Source: Streptomyces sp. AJS327
GTDB lineage: Bacteria; Actinomycetota; Actinomycetes; Streptomycetales; Streptomycetaceae
Length of the DNA stretch: 64,000 bases
NCBI RefSeq assembly: GCF_013450295.1
Contig: NZ_SKBR01000001.1
Location: 1-64,000, forward strand
Direction of reading: 5' to 3'
Both the position numbers and the translations under genes were made by a program. Below are positions 16,528 through 25,769 of the stretch, in pieces. The number at the start of each line of letters is the position of its first letter. Position 1 is the first letter of the stretch. A model generated the notes under the pieces. It made no database searches, was not told the origin of the DNA, and saw only the letters and a list, made by a program, of their open reading frames with translations.

Positions 16528-17499
16528 TCACCGTTCGGCGGGTGCGGGCTCCTCCGGTGTCGGCTCCTCTGGTGCCGTCCGGTCGCGGTGGACGGCCGCG
16601 TCCCGCTCGTCCGCCGGGGGGTGCTCGTCCACCGGGGAGTCCGTGGGCGGCAGGGCGGCGCTCCGATCCACCAGCCGCCGCGCGTCCGCCGGTTCGAGCA
16701 CGATGCCGAACTCCTCGGCGAGCAGCTCCGGCATCTCCTCGGGACGCACCTCGCGGGCCTCGCTGTGGTGGTCGGCGGCGCGCGTGGTGGTCAACGTCCG
16801 GCCGTCGAGGAACCGCAGTTCGGCGCCGGTGTTCCGGGCGGCGACGGGCCGGGTGGTGAACGGGGAGTGCGAGCTGGTGGCCACGTAGTGGTTGCCCACC
16901 AGGTAGTCGACGGGGAACTGCGGGGTGTCGACGGTGTTGTGCCGGACGCGCCAGCCGTCCTTCTCCCACAGGTACAGCGTCCAGCCCTCGGTGCCGGGCG
17001 CCACCGTCCGCCACTCCATCCGGTAGTGCCAGTCGCCCGCGCTGGTCTCGGCGCCGTGGGTGGCCGGGAGCGGTGCCAGCGGCTGGCCGCCGCCTCCCAC
17101 GTCGCACAGCCACTCCAGGCCGGTGTCCGCCGTCTCCTCGGTGGCGACCCGCAGGACGGCGTGGGTGGCCGGGGTCAGCTTCTCCTCGCTCATGTGGACG
17201 CGGGAGGAGAGCGCGGTGACGCCGAAGCCCAGCCGCTCCAGGACGGCGGCGAAGAGCGTCGTGTGCTCGTAGCAGTAGCCGCCGCGCCGCTGCGCGATCA
17301 ACTTGCCCTGGATGGACGGCAGATCGAGCGGCGCGCCCTGGCCCAGCGTGATCCCCAGATTCTCGAACGGCAACGCCAGCACGTGTGCGGTGTGCAGCGT
17401 CCGCAGCGTCGCCGCCGTCGGGGTGGGTTCCCCGGTGAAGCCGACGCGCCCCAGGTACGCGTCGAGGTCCAGCTCCGCACCGCTCCAGACGCCACCCAT
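16528..17499 (-). CDS. nat: Arylamine N-acetyltransferase
   Basis: This 323-residue protein has the complete NAT catalytic triad: Cys76 in RRGGYCYEHT, His113 in THAVLRV and Asp133 in CDVGGGG. NAT enzymes move an acetyl group from acetyl-CoA to arylamines and hydrazines; in actinomycetes related proteins also close or release amide bonds in aromatic natural-product pathways. The catalytic fold ends near residue 280, after which about 45 residues are Glu/Pro/Arg-rich and probably disordered. ATG 17499 is selected because GGAGGAGAGG precedes it. It lies downstream of the TetR gene on the same strand but 400 bp away, so it probably has its own promoter. Confidence 0.93.
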   Translation of the reverse strand: MGGVWSGAELDLDAYLGRVGFTGEPTPTAATLRTLHTAHVLALPFENLGITLGQGAPLDLPSIQGKLIAQRRGGYCYEHTTLFAAVLERLGFGVTALSSRVHMSEEKLTPATHAVLRVATEETADTGLEWLCDVGGGGQPLAPLPATHGAETSAGDWHYRMEWRTVAPGTEGWTLYLWEKDGWRVRHNTVDTPQFPVDYLVGNHYVATSSHSPFTTRPVAARNTGAELRFLDGRTLTTTRAADHHSEAREVRPEEMPELLAEEFGIVLEPADARRLVDRSAALPPTDSPVDEHPPADERDAAVHRDRTAPEEPTPEEPAPAER

Positions 17500-17904
17500 G
17501 TGCCTCTCCTCCCGTGCTCCGGTCAACCACCGGGCTGTCGCGCCGGGTTACCGACGGCGGGTCACCGGTCGTTCCCCGTCATGCTGTCCCGCCGGTCGCC
17601 ACGGGACCTCCGGCGCGCGGACCACATCGGTCCCGACTCGGCGCGGTACGGGTCCAGAAGGCGCCATGCCACCGTCCTAGGTCGGGGGACCTAGGGACCG
17701 GCCGCGCACCCCGCCCGCACCCCGGAGGCACGGGAACCGGACCGGAGCCGGACCGATGCCGGGCCGATCTCGGGTCGAATCCGGACGGGAACCGGGTCGG
17801 GCTCGCACGTGCGGCGTGCTCCTTCGCCCCGAGCCCCGACGGGCCTACCGCGCGGCCCTGTTGGCGCCGGGCAAGCCCCCCACCGACCCGTGCGGCCGCC
17901 CGAC
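17500..17904. other. Intergenic region upstream of nat with one palindrome
   Basis: This 405-bp spacer lies between the TetR stop and the nat start, both on the minus strand. The only structure seen is an inverted repeat at 17676-17695 (CCTAGGTC, four G, GACCTAGG), which could be an operator for nat or a short terminator after the TetR gene. No gene is supported. Confidence 0.45.
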
Positions 17905-18492
17905 TCACCCCTCCCGGCCGCCCCTCCCGTCCGCCCCGTCCGGGAGGAGGGCGCTGAGGACGGTGCGGATGCCCGGTTCCGGGTCGAACGACTCCCGGGG
18001 CGTGGTGACGTGCTGGAAGATCAGGCCCTCCAGGTAGGTGAAGAGGGTCCGGCAGTCCTCCAGGGGAGTGGGCGAGCCTAGCTCCCGCAGCCAGGCCGAG
18101 GTGAGGTCGATCAGCGACTCCCGCGCGCGGTTGAGGGGTTCGCGGACCGTGGGCCGGGCGATGCCCTCCAGCGCCAGCGCGTAGCGGGCAGCGGTACGCG
18201 ACCGCGCGGGGCCGAGGACGTGCTGGACGACGCGGGCCAGGGCCCCGGCCAGTTCCGCGGGGTCGCCCGCCGCCGGGGTCTCGGCGAACGTCCCCCAGTC
18301 CCGCGCGTCGAGGGTGGCGATATGCGTCACCACCCCCTCCACCAGGAGGTCGCGGTTGCGGAAGTGGTTCGAGGTGGTGCCCTGCGGTACGCCGGCCGCC
18401 GCGTCGACCGCCTGGTAGGTGAGGCGCCGCAGGCCGCCGGTGCCCAGTACCTCGATGGCCGCGTCCAGGACTTCCTCGCGTCTGCCCGTCAT
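17905..18492 (-). CDS. TetR family transcriptional regulator
   Basis: This 195-residue protein has a TetR helix-turn-helix at residues about 5-50 (EEVLDAAIEVLGTGGLRRLT, VPQGTTSNHFRNRDLL) and a helical ligand-binding domain of usual size. ATG 18492 has an excellent GGAGGGGAG site. The frame is open to 18756 upstream, but that extension crosses the divergent gene and is rejected. The gene is divergent from the FAD monooxygenase, with 68 bp between starts and a dyad in the middle, the classic layout of a TetR repressor controlling an enzyme that modifies its ligand. Confidence 0.92.
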   Translation of the reverse strand: MTGRREEVLDAAIEVLGTGGLRRLTYQAVDAAAGVPQGTTSNHFRNRDLLVEGVVTHIATLDARDWGTFAETPAAGDPAELAGALARVVQHVLGPARSRTAARYALALEGIARPTVREPLNRARESLIDLTSAWLRELGSPTPLEDCRTLFTYLEGLIFQHVTTPRESFDPEPGIRTVLSALLPDGADGRGGREG

Positions 18493-18533
18493 CCGCGCTC
18501 CCCTCCGTCGTCCGCGGGCCCGCGCCGGAGCCC

Positions 18534-18549
18534 TACTACAAACATAGTA
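18534..18549. promoter_or_regulatory. TetR operator-like dyad over divergent promoters
   Basis: TACTA and TAGTA flank CAAACA. The right arm contains CATAGT (18543-18548), a fair -10 box for the + strand gene; a start point about seven bases on would leave a leader of at most a few bases before ATG 18561, which also lacks a ribosome site. Binding by the adjacent TetR protein would block both directions. Confidence 0.6.
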
Positions 18550-18560
18550 CCGTGGTCGGT

Positions 18561-19649
18561 ATGACCACACGCGCGATAGTTGTCGGCGCCGGGATCGGCG
18601 GCCTCGCCGCCGCCATCCACCTCCGGAACAGCGGCTGGGACGTCGAGGTGCGCGAACGCGCCCCGGAACCGCGCGGCACCGGAACCGCCGTCGGCCTCTG
18701 GCCCGGCGCGCTCCAGGCGCTCGACACGCTCGGAGTCGGCGCCACCACCCGCGCACGGGCCCGGGCCGCGGAACACGGCGGCTTCCTGCTGGCCGACGGC
18801 GGCCGGATCGGGACCGTCGACATGGACGGTCTGCGCCGCCGCACCGGCGACGGCGTCCACGTGATCTCCCGCCCCGCGCTGCTGGAGACGCTGACCTCCG
18901 CGCTGGAGACCCACGCGGACGGCATCACGCGCTACGGCGAACCGGTGACCGATGTGCGCGAACTGACCGACTGTGACGTGGTGATCGCGGCCGACGGCCT
19001 GAACAGCCCAGCGCGCACCGTGCTGTTCGGTGACGCGCACCGTCCGCGCTACTCAGGCGTCACCGCGTGGCACGGCTCGGTCGACCTCGACTCACCGGGC
19101 ATGACCGAGACATGGGGACACCGCGCCCGGTTCGGCGTCACCCCTCGCGCGGGCGGTCAGAGCAACTGGTTCGCCTGCGTGCCCGTTCCGGAGGGCGAAC
19201 CCGCCCCCCGGGGCGACCTCGCGGAACTGCGCGCCCGGTTCGGCGGATGGCACCCCGGTGTGCGCCGCGTCCTGGACCGGCTCGTCGAGACCGACGGCGG
19301 CGAGGGGGTGCGCCGCGACGACCTCTACGACCTGGCCAAGCCGCTCCCCAGCTACGTCAGCGGCACCATCGCGCTCGTCGGGGACGCCGCACACGCCATG
19401 ACGCCCGACCTGGGGCGAGGCGCCTGCGAGGCCCTGGTCGACGGCGTCACCCTGGCCCGCGCGCTGACCGGGCACGCCCGCGTGACGGACGCCCTCGCCC
19501 ACTACGACGCGGCGCGCCGCCGCCCCACCCAGCAACTCGCCCGCGCCGCACGGATGATGAACCGCGCCGTGCACACCCCCCGCCGTGTCGCCCCGCTGCG
19601 GAACGCCGCGATGCGCCTCTTCCTCGCCTACGGCAAACCCCCCGCCTGA
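18561..19649 (+). CDS. FAD-dependent monooxygenase (aromatic hydroxylase type)
   Basis: This 362-residue group A flavoprotein monooxygenase has the FAD Rossmann motif IVVGAGIGGLAAAI at the start, the DG motif (CDVVIAADGLNSPAR) and the second FAD motif GDAAHAMTPDLGRGAC. These enzymes hydroxylate aromatic or polyketide-like substrates with NAD(P)H and O2. Its divergent partner TetR gene suggests induction by a substrate or antibiotic. ATG 18561 is used rather than an in-frame GTG nine bases upstream because the protein then begins directly at the Rossmann strand. No Shine-Dalgarno is visible, consistent with a leaderless or near-leaderless transcript. A hairpin follows the stop. Confidence 0.93.
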   Translation: MTTRAIVVGAGIGGLAAAIHLRNSGWDVEVRERAPEPRGTGTAVGLWPGALQALDTLGVGATTRARARAAEHGGFLLADGGRIGTVDMDGLRRRTGDGVHVISRPALLETLTSALETHADGITRYGEPVTDVRELTDCDVVIAADGLNSPARTVLFGDAHRPRYSGVTAWHGSVDLDSPGMTETWGHRARFGVTPRAGGQSNWFACVPVPEGEPAPRGDLAELRARFGGWHPGVRRVLDRLVETDGGEGVRRDDLYDLAKPLPSYVSGTIALVGDAAHAMTPDLGRGACEALVDGVTLARALTGHARVTDALAHYDAARRRPTQQLARAARMMNRAVHTPRRVAPLRNAAMRLFLAYGKPPA

Positions 19650-19675
19650 CCCACCACCCCACCCGACAGGACCGC

Positions 19676-19699
19676 CCGGGGGCTCTGCGATGCCCCCGG
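19676..19699 (+). terminator. Terminator hairpin after the FAD monooxygenase
   Basis: A perfect 8-bp stem (CCGGGGGC with GCCCCCGG) closes an eight-base loop, 26 bases after the stop. Confidence 0.6.
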
Positions 19700-20117
19700 A
19701 AGCTCCCCGTGACCCGGGGCCCGGCCGAGCCGGGCGACGAGTGAACTCCCGTCCGTGTCCGGTCTGTTCTGGTGGCCGTGTCCGCGTCGGCGCTTGTGTC
19801 CGAGTCCGTGACGTGGGTCGGTGATCCGCCGAGCCGCGCCCCGTTCGTCACGGCGCACCGTGGCCGAGGCGGACGGGCCCCGGCCGCGCGACCGGCGGCG
19901 AGACTCCCGGATTCGGGGCGGGACGTCGTAACCGGCCGCGACGATCACCGAACCGGCGGTGAGGATCCCACCGTCGGCCTGAGACTCCCCGAACTGGTGG
20001 TGCGCGACGCTCGGTTGGCGGCCGATGGGGGGCGTGACAGGGCCCAACGTCCGCCGTGCGCCCGGTGGTCGGTCGCGGTGCTGAGGGAAGCGTCGACATC
20101 CCCGTTAGGGTCGGGGG
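19700..20117. other. Intergenic region upstream of the glutaredoxin-like gene
   Basis: No gene is supported in these 418 bp. At the downstream end TAGGGT (20106-20111) is a plausible -10 box only seven bases before ATG 20118, which would make the next transcript leaderless. The rest shows nothing distinctive. Confidence 0.4.
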
Positions 20118-20555
20118 ATGTTGCGTGTGTGGATCCGGCCGGTGGCACTGGTGTTCTCCGGCGCGGTCGTCTCGGCCGTGCTGCTGTCGGGTGGGAAGCC
20201 CGTCCTGGGGGTGGCACTCCTGCTGCTGTTCGTCCTGTGGGCGGGAGCGAACTCGCCGTTGGCGTACCCGGCGTCGACCGGCGCGCGGGAAGCGCGACGC
20301 CGCAGCGCGAGCGACGGCCGGCCGATCGTGTACTGGCGGCCGGGCTGTCCGTTCTGCCTCCGGCTGCGCCTCCGAATCGGCCGCGAGGCCCGGCAGTTGT
20401 ACTGGGTCAACATCTGGCGTGACGCCGACGGGGCGGCGGACGTCCGCGCCGCCAACGACGGCGACGAGACGGTGCCGACGGTGGTCGTGGCGGGGGAGTC
20501 GCACGTCAACCCGGATCCCGCCTGGGTACGTGCGCGACTCACCGGCCCGAACTGA
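20118..20555 (+). CDS. Membrane-anchored glutaredoxin-like protein
   Basis: This 145-residue protein has two closely spaced N-terminal hydrophobic segments (about 8-26 and 28-44), a short basic linker, then a thioredoxin-fold domain with the redox motif CPFC in WRPGCPFCLRLRLR, followed by YWVNIWRD and the cis-proline motif ETVPTVVV. This pattern matches actinobacterial glutaredoxin/mycoredoxin-like proteins, which reduce disulfides or mycothiol mixed disulfides; the membrane anchor would place it at the inner face of the membrane. It stands alone and converges with the NmrA-like gene, with a shared hairpin terminator. Confidence 0.9.
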   Translation: MLRVWIRPVALVFSGAVVSAVLLSGGKPVLGVALLLLFVLWAGANSPLAYPASTGAREARRRSASDGRPIVYWRPGCPFCLRLRLRIGREARQLYWVNIWRDADGAADVRAANDGDETVPTVVVAGESHVNPDPAWVRARLTGPN

Positions 20556-20566
20556 GGCGGAACGTC

Positions 20567-20598
20567 GCCCCCTCACCCGCCCCCGCGGGCGAGGGGGC
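20567..20598. terminator. Terminator hairpin between convergent genes
   Basis: A 14-bp stem (20567-20580 with 20585-20598) with one A/C mismatch closes a CCCC loop. It is shared by the glutaredoxin gene (+) and the NmrA-like gene (-). Confidence 0.7.
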
Positions 20599-20614
20599 CA
20601 GCGGCGGGACCGTG

Positions 20615-21484
20615 TCAGGCACGGAAGTCGGGCGCGTGGTCACGGGCCCACTGGGCGAAGGTCCGGGCGGGCCGACCGGTGACGGACGCCGCCGTCGGTG
20701 GGGGTTCGGGGAGGGCGGGTTCGAACGTCGCGGACGCCGCCGGGTCGGACGGGGCGCCGCCGTAGTCCTCGAAGCCGAGCAGGAAGTCGGCGTTCTCCGC
20801 GGCGAAGCCGCCCTGCGCGCGGTACAGCGCGCGGGCTTCCTCAGGGGTGACCACCTCGAACCGGACCTCTTCCCCCAGGGCGTCGGCGATGTGCTCCACC
20901 TGCCGCCGCCGGGTGAGGAGTTCGGGCCCGTTGAGGGTGTGGGCCCGTCCCGCGTGGCCCTCCTCGGTCAGGGCGAGGACCGCCACGTCGGCGATGTCGC
21001 GTTCGTGTACCGGGTACCACGCGGCGTCGGGCTCGGGGTCGCGGACCACGCGCTCGGCCCGGATCGGTGGGCCCCACAGGGCCAGCTTGTTCATCATGAA
21101 CTCTCCGGGGCGCACGTGCGTCCAGGTGAGCCCGGAGGCTTCCACCGCCTGTTCCACCGGAAGGTGGAAGTCGGTGTCGTGGCCGGTGGTGACCGCCCCG
21201 GAGGAGAGCACCACGACGTGGCGTACCCCCGAGCGCCGGGCCAGGTCGGCCACTTCCCCGGCGGTCTCCGCGACCGGGAAGAGGAAGAGCGCGTCGACGC
21301 CCTCGAGGGCACCGGCCAGGGTCGCCGGCCGGGCGAGGTCACCCACGTACACCCGGACCTCGTCCGGGAGGGCGCCAGCGTGTGGCGTGCGGGTCAGGGC
21401 GCGTACCTCCCGTCCCCGGGCCGTCAGTTGGCGGACGATGTGCCGTCCGACGTTGCCGGACGCTCCCGTCACCAGAATCGTCAT
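20615..21484 (-). CDS. NmrA-like NAD(P)-binding oxidoreductase
   Basis: This 289-residue atypical SDR begins with the cofactor motif ILVTGASGNVGRHIV and lacks the YxxxK of classical SDRs, as in NmrA/HSCARG and quinone-reductase-like (QOR2) proteins. THVRPGEFMMN and YPVHERDIADVA are typical of that group. It may act as an NADPH-dependent reductase or as a redox sensor. ATG 21484 has GGAAGG upstream. The TetR gene lies 26 bp upstream on the same strand, so the two form an operon, with the regulator probably autoregulating both. Confidence 0.9.
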   Translation of the reverse strand: MTILVTGASGNVGRHIVRQLTARGREVRALTRTPHAGALPDEVRVYVGDLARPATLAGALEGVDALFLFPVAETAGEVADLARRSGVRHVVVLSSGAVTTGHDTDFHLPVEQAVEASGLTWTHVRPGEFMMNKLALWGPPIRAERVVRDPEPDAAWYPVHERDIADVAVLALTEEGHAGRAHTLNGPELLTRRRQVEHIADALGEEVRFEVVTPEEARALYRAQGGFAAENADFLLGFEDYGGAPSDPAASATFEPALPEPPPTAASVTGRPARTFAQWARDHAPDFRA

Positions 21485-21510
21485 GGATCGCCTTCCGCTC
21501 AGTACGTCGG

Positions 21511-22101
21511 TCAGGTTGCCGTGGGGCGCGCGCGGGTTCCGATGCCGTTCTCCAGCGTGCGGATGACCCAGGCCGAGGCGCCGTGACGGGGCAGGGTCCC
21601 GCCGCTGACGGCGAGGCAGCCCGCGGAGACGTGCGCCCACAGCACGTGCTCGATCCACGCGCCGCTCACCTCGGCGTCGATGAGCCCGCCGGACTGACCG
21701 CGGGCGATGAGCCGCCGGATCTCCTCGGCCGCCGGATCGGGCCCGTCCCCGGCGTCGACGGCTTCGCTGACGCGCGGATCGCCGTAGAGGAACAGCACCT
21801 GGTCGCCGACGTCGAGCATCGCGTTGACCAGCCTCCGGAGTGACTCCAGCGGCGGCCCCTGGTCGACGCGGGCCTCGCGTAGCGACGTGTCGAGCCGCCG
21901 GAGCGAGTCCTCGATGACCGCCGCGATCAGCAACTCCCGGTCCGGGAAATACCGTTGCAGCGTGCTGCGGCCGACCTCGGCGGCGGCCGCGATCTCCGCC
22001 AGCGGGGCGTCCCGCCGACGGGACAGCACGGACGCGGCGGCGCTGAGGATCGCCCGGCGCGTGCGGCCACGGGCGCCGGACTCCGGGAGGGGGCTGTCCA
22101 T
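21511..22101 (-). CDS. TetR family transcriptional regulator
   Basis: This 196-residue protein has an N-terminal HTH (RRAILSAAASVLSRR, LAEIAAAAEVGRSTLQRYFPDRELL) followed by a helical effector domain. It is the first gene of a two-gene operon with the NmrA-like oxidoreductase. A good -10 hexamer (CATAAT on the minus strand, 22149-22154) lies about 48 bp upstream. The effector is unknown. Confidence 0.9.
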   Translation of the reverse strand: MDSPLPESGARGRTRRAILSAAASVLSRRRDAPLAEIAAAAEVGRSTLQRYFPDRELLIAAVIEDSLRRLDTSLREARVDQGPPLESLRRLVNAMLDVGDQVLFLYGDPRVSEAVDAGDGPDPAAEEIRRLIARGQSGGLIDAEVSGAWIEHVLWAHVSAGCLAVSGGTLPRHGASAWVIRTLENGIGTRARPTAT

Positions 22102-22148
22102 GGCCGGACCGTAACAGCCAGTACACCGCCACCAGCAAGGTGCGCCTC

Positions 22149-22154
22149 ATTATG
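22149..22154 (-). promoter_or_regulatory. Probable -10 box of the TetR-NmrA operon
   Basis: CATAAT on the minus strand stands out in very GC-rich surroundings. The -35 region is not convincing. A start near 22142 would leave a leader of about 40 bases. Confidence 0.4.
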
Positions 22155-22414
22155 GGACATGAGTGACCCGTTCCGCTCTGGCACGGTCAACAGGGCCGTG
22201 AGGCAGCGGGGTTGGGACAGGAAGCTGGTGGGGCAACGGGAACGAGGCCACCCGGACAGAGATCAACGGGGCGGGTGGAACGGTGTGTTCGGCTGGAGTC
22301 CCAAGCAAGGGACGTGGCGCGTGGTGGAGTTCGGGGCTCGCCGGGTCGGGTGTCAGGGGGGCTGGCAGCACGGGCCGGGGGTGAACGGACGGGGACGCCG
22401 TGGGGCGGAGGGGG
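22155..22414. other. Spacer between methyltransferase and TetR genes
   Basis: No gene, hairpin or repeat is evident between the methyltransferase stop and the TetR promoter. Open frames here are unsupported. Confidence 0.4.
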
Positions 22415-23347
22415 TCAGCTGGTGCGGGGGTGGCGGGTGCCCATCGGACCGTCGTGGCCCGGGAGTTCGGTGGTCCCGCGGATGTCGCGGTGGGTTTGCG
22501 GGGCGCCGTCCGGGGTGTCGTGACCGGGGTGCTGGGGGAGGCCCGGGACGTCCCGCGCGGGGGCCGGGGGGAGCGAGACGCGGATCTTGGACTGGCCGTG
22601 CGGACGGCTCTCCCAGTCCTCCTGGAAGCGGGCGGCCAGCCCGTGCTTCCGGGCGAGCGCCAGCAGCGTCTCGGTGCGGTAGTAGAAGTCCTCGCGCAGT
22701 ACCTGGTGTTCGGCGCCCTCAGTGCGGTCGAAGGTGAAGTCGAAGAAGCCGCCCGGCGCCAGCACCCGACCGACGTGCGCGAGGCACTCGTCGATGACCT
22801 CCAGGGGGGAGTGCGAGAAGACGCTGTGCGCGTGCACCACGTCGAAGTGTCCGCTCGGCAGGAAGTCCAGGGTGAGGTCACCGGTGAGGGTCAGGTGCGG
22901 CAGCTTGGCCGCCAGCCCGTACTCGACCACCGTCCGCTTGGCGGCGATCAGGATGTCCGGCGAGATGTCGATGCCGTAGTAGTGGCCGGGCTCCAGGTAG
23001 TCGATGAGGAGCCGCCCGGCGCGGAGGTTGCCGCAGCCGATGTCCAGCATCCGGTGGTCGGGGCGGAGCCCGTGCTCCATGAGGTAGTCGAACTGCATGT
23101 GACCGAGGGCCAGCCAGCGATCGTGGCAGCCGCTGCCGACGGCGGCCTCCGGGTCGCGCCGGGTGTCGTCGGCCATCACCGCGCGGTAGTACCCGACGTG
23201 GTCGGGGTGCTGGAAGCGCAGCCAGCGGTCGCGCGCCGCCCGCCGCAGGTACGGGACGACGCGTTCGGGGTGGCGCAGCGCGTAGCGCGCCCGGTGGGTG
23301 AGGCTGGCGCGGTTCGCGGCGAGTGCGGCGGGCGTCTTCGCGGGCAT
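22415..23347 (-). CDS. Class I SAM-dependent methyltransferase
   Basis: This 310-residue protein has a SAM-binding core with motif I (MLDIGCGNLRAGRLL), an acidic residue after strand 2 (YYGIDISPDIL), motif II (FDVVHAHSVFSH) and a following GGFFDFTF strand. The N-terminal 80 residues are basic and may bind an acidic substrate. The last 35 residues are Pro/His-rich. The substrate is unknown. ATG 23347 is preceded by GGAGGTCCG, a strong site; the open frame to 23413 is rejected. It lies between unrelated genes with no visible operon partner. Confidence 0.85.
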   Translation of the reverse strand: MPAKTPAALAANRASLTHRARYALRHPERVVPYLRRAARDRWLRFQHPDHVGYYRAVMADDTRRDPEAAVGSGCHDRWLALGHMQFDYLMEHGLRPDHRMLDIGCGNLRAGRLLIDYLEPGHYYGIDISPDILIAAKRTVVEYGLAAKLPHLTLTGDLTLDFLPSGHFDVVHAHSVFSHSPLEVIDECLAHVGRVLAPGGFFDFTFDRTEGAEHQVLREDFYYRTETLLALARKHGLAARFQEDWESRPHGQSKIRVSLPPAPARDVPGLPQHPGHDTPDGAPQTHRDIRGTTELPGHDGPMGTRHPRTS

Positions 23348-23784
23348 CGGACCTCCGCTTCGTGGTCGTCCCGGCCGCCCGGCCCTCCGACCGCCCGCCG
23401 CGTGGCGGCGCACGGTCCGGCCGAACGGCGCGGGCCGGGCTGCCGGGGGCGGCGCCCGGGCGGGTACCCGGCCCGGAAGTCGTCAACCGCCGCCGGTGCG
23501 CCCGCCGTCCGGGGTGACGCGGGTCCGCGCGGACGGGGCGCCACCGCCGGGGCGGGCGTGCCCGGGCCGGGCCGTGACCGCCGGACCCGGGTCGCCGGAT
23601 CGTGCTGCCAGTCTGCGGCGCCCGCCGGGAGACGGCCAACCGGCGCCCGCCGTCCGGTACTCGGCACCCCCCGGACGTGGGCCGGTCGGGCGGCGGGACG
23701 GGCCGTCAGCGCGACCTCCGTACGCGGGCGTCAGGGCGGACCGGCCCTCAGGGCGGGCCCGGAGACGGGGCTCGGGGCCGGGCG
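23348..23784. other. Intergenic region between ispE and the methyltransferase
   Basis: This 437-bp spacer on the minus-strand path holds no supported gene. Loose repeats of GTCAGGGCGG and CTCAGGGCGG occur near 23728-23760 just after ispE; their role is unclear. Confidence 0.4.
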
Positions 23785-24702
23785 TCAGGGGAGGAGGGTG
23801 GCGCCGGGGACGGGGCCGCGCGCGACACGGGCGTCCCGGCAGCTACCGGAGGCGCGCAGCGCCTCCGCGACGGCCTCCGCCGTCTCGTCGCTCTCCGTCA
23901 GGAAGGCGCAGGTCGGGCCCGATCCGGAGACCAGCCCCGCCGAGGCGCCCGCGGCCCGGCCCACCGCCAGCGTCTCCGCCAGCGCGGGGCGCAGCGACAG
24001 CGCCGCGTCCTGGAGGTCGTTGCCGACGGTGGCGGCGAGCGCCTTCGCGTCGCCCGCCCGCAGCGCGGCGAGCAGCTCCGGGGACGCGTCCGGCTCGGGT
24101 CGTTCCGCGACGGTCGCGCCCGTACCGGAGGCGGCGCGCAGCCGGTCGCACTCGCCGTAGACCTCCGGGGTGGACAGGCCGCCGTCCGCGAGCGCGAACA
24201 CCCAGCGGAACGCGCCGTTCACCTCCAGCGGGGTGAGCAGCTCGCCCCGGCCGCGGCCCAGCGCCGCCTCACCGACCAGGCTGAACGGCACGTCGGAGCC
24301 GAGTTCCGCGCAGATCTCCAGCAGCTCGTCCCGCGAGGCCCCGGTACCCCAGAGGGTGTCGCAGGCCAGCAGCGCTCCGGCGGCGTCCGCGCTGCCGCCC
24401 GCCATGCCGCCCGCGACCGGGATGTCCTTCTCGATCCGCAGCGCGACCCGGGGCTCGCGGCCGTACCGCTGGGCGAGCAGCCGTGCCGCGCGGGCCGCGA
24501 GGTTGCGCTCGTCGAGCGGCACCTGGTCGGCGCCGCTGCCCGAGACGGCCAGCCGCAGGGCGTCCGCGGGCTCCGCGGTGACGTGGTCGTAGAGGCCGAC
24601 GGCGAGGAAGACGTTGGCCAGCCCGTGGAAGCCGTCCTCCCGCCGTCCGCCGACCGCCAGCTGGACGTTCACCTTCGCCGGTACCCGGACGGTGACGCTC
24701 AC
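23785..24702 (-). CDS. ispE: 4-diphosphocytidyl-2-C-methyl-D-erythritol kinase
   Basis: This 305-residue GHMP kinase phosphorylates CDP-methylerythritol in the MEP route to isoprenoids. Motifs visible are the N-terminal [14 protein letters not shown], the ATP-binding GHMP loop [23 protein letters not shown] and the C-terminal [13 protein letters not shown] 24702 overlaps the rsmA stop (GTGA), so ispE is translationally coupled as the last gene of rpf-rsmA-ispE, a common actinobacterial order. Confidence 0.96.
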   Translation of the reverse strand: MSVTVRVPAKVNVQLAVGGRREDGFHGLANVFLAVGLYDHVTAEPADALRLAVSGSGADQVPLDERNLAARAARLLAQRYGREPRVALRIEKDIPVAGGMAGGSADAAGALLACDTLWGTGASRDELLEICAELGSDVPFSLVGEAALGRGRGELLTPLEVNGAFRWVFALADGGLSTPEVYGECDRLRAASGTGATVAERPEPDASPELLAALRAGDAKALAATVGNDLQDAALSLRPALAETLAVGRAAGASAGLVSGSGPTCAFLTESDETAEAVAEALRASGSCRDARVARGPVPGATLLP

Positions 24703-25769
24703 GCGTGGTTCCCCTCTCCGTCTTCCCGCCCCTCCCGGGCGGCCTCCCCGTCCGGGGCCAGCCCGGTGCCGTCCCGGGAGTCCCCCTCGGCCCGGTCCCG
24801 GGGGCTCCGGCCCGTCCCGTCCCCGGCCGTTCCGCCGACGCCGGCCGGACCCGGAGTACGCGCCGTCGCCGCGCTCGTCGCCGGGTGGTGCAGGGCGATG
24901 GCGGCGAACTGCTCGACGCTCAGCGCCTCACCGCGGGCGCGCGGGTCCACGCCCGCCGCGCGCAACGCCTCCTCCGCCCGCGCGGCCGAACCGGCCCACC
25001 CGGCGAGGGCGGAGCGCAGCGTCTTCCGGCGCTGCGCGAAGGCCGCGTCGACCACCGCGAACACCGCGTCCCGGGAGACCCCGGCGACTGGCGGCGCGTC
25101 CCGCCGCTCCAGCGCGACCAGCCCCGAGTCGACGTTCGGCGCGGGCCAGAACACGTTCCGCCCGATGGCGCCCGCGCGCCGCACCTCGCAGTACCAGGCC
25201 GCCTTGACGGACGGCACCCCGTACACCTTCGAGCCGGGCGCCGCCGCGAGCCGGTCCGCGACCTCCGCCTGCACCATCACCAGCGCGCGCCGCAGGCTCG
25301 GGAAGGTGGCCAGCATGTGCAGCAGCACCGGCACCGCGACGTTGTACGGGAGGTTCGCCACCAGGGCGGTCGGCTCCGGCCCCGGCAGCTCGGTGATCCG
25401 CAGCGCGTCCGCGTGCACCAGCTCGAAGGAGTCGGCGAGCCAGGGCGCGCGCGCCCGGACGGTCGACGGCAGCGCCGCCGCCAGTACCTCGTCCACCTCG
25501 ACGGCGGTGACCCGGCGGGCCGACTCCAGCAGTGCCAGGGTGAGCGAGCCGAGCCCGGGGCCGACCTCCACCACCACGTCGTCCGGGCGCACGTCGGCGG
25601 CGCGGATGATGCGGCGCACCGTGTTCGCGTCGATCACGAAGTTCTGGCCGCGCTGTTTGGTCGGGCGGAGTCCGAGCACCTGGGCCAGCTCCCGGACGTC
25701 GGCCGCGCCCAGCAGGGGGTCGGGGCCGGGCGGGCAGCTGGGGGGTTCCGGTGCGGACTCGTCGCTCAC
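24699..25769 (-). CDS. rsmA: 16S rRNA (adenine1518/1519-N6)-dimethyltransferase
   Basis: This 356-residue KsgA/RsmA protein dimethylates two adjacent adenines in helix 45 of 16S rRNA late in 30S assembly. It shows GQNFVID at the start of the fold, the SAM motif [15 protein letters not shown], the catalytic NLPYN motif and the C-terminal RKTLRSAL domain. A tail of about 60 residues rich in Pro, Gly and Arg follows the usual end of the protein. GTG 25769 overlaps the rpf stop and its TGA overlaps the ispE start. Confidence 0.96.
   Translation of the reverse strand: MSDESAPEPPSCPPGPDPLLGAADVRELAQVLGLRPTKQRGQNFVIDANTVRRIIRAADVRPDDVVVEVGPGLGSLTLALLESARRVTAVEVDEVLAAALPSTVRARAPWLADSFELVHADALRITELPGPEPTALVANLPYNVAVPVLLHMLATFPSLRRALVMVQAEVADRLAAAPGSKVYGVPSVKAAWYCEVRRAGAIGRNVFWPAPNVDSGLVALERRDAPPVAGVSRDAVFAVVDAAFAQRRKTLRSALAGWAGSAARAEEALRAAGVDPRARGEALSVEQFAAIALHHPATSAATARTPGPAGVGGTAGDGTGRSPRDRAEGDSRDGTGLAPDGEAAREGREDGEGNHA

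Noticed and set aside
18493..18756. N-terminal extension of the TetR regulator
   Set aside because: It is antisense to the FAD monooxygenase and precedes the clear GGAGGGGAG site of ATG 18492.
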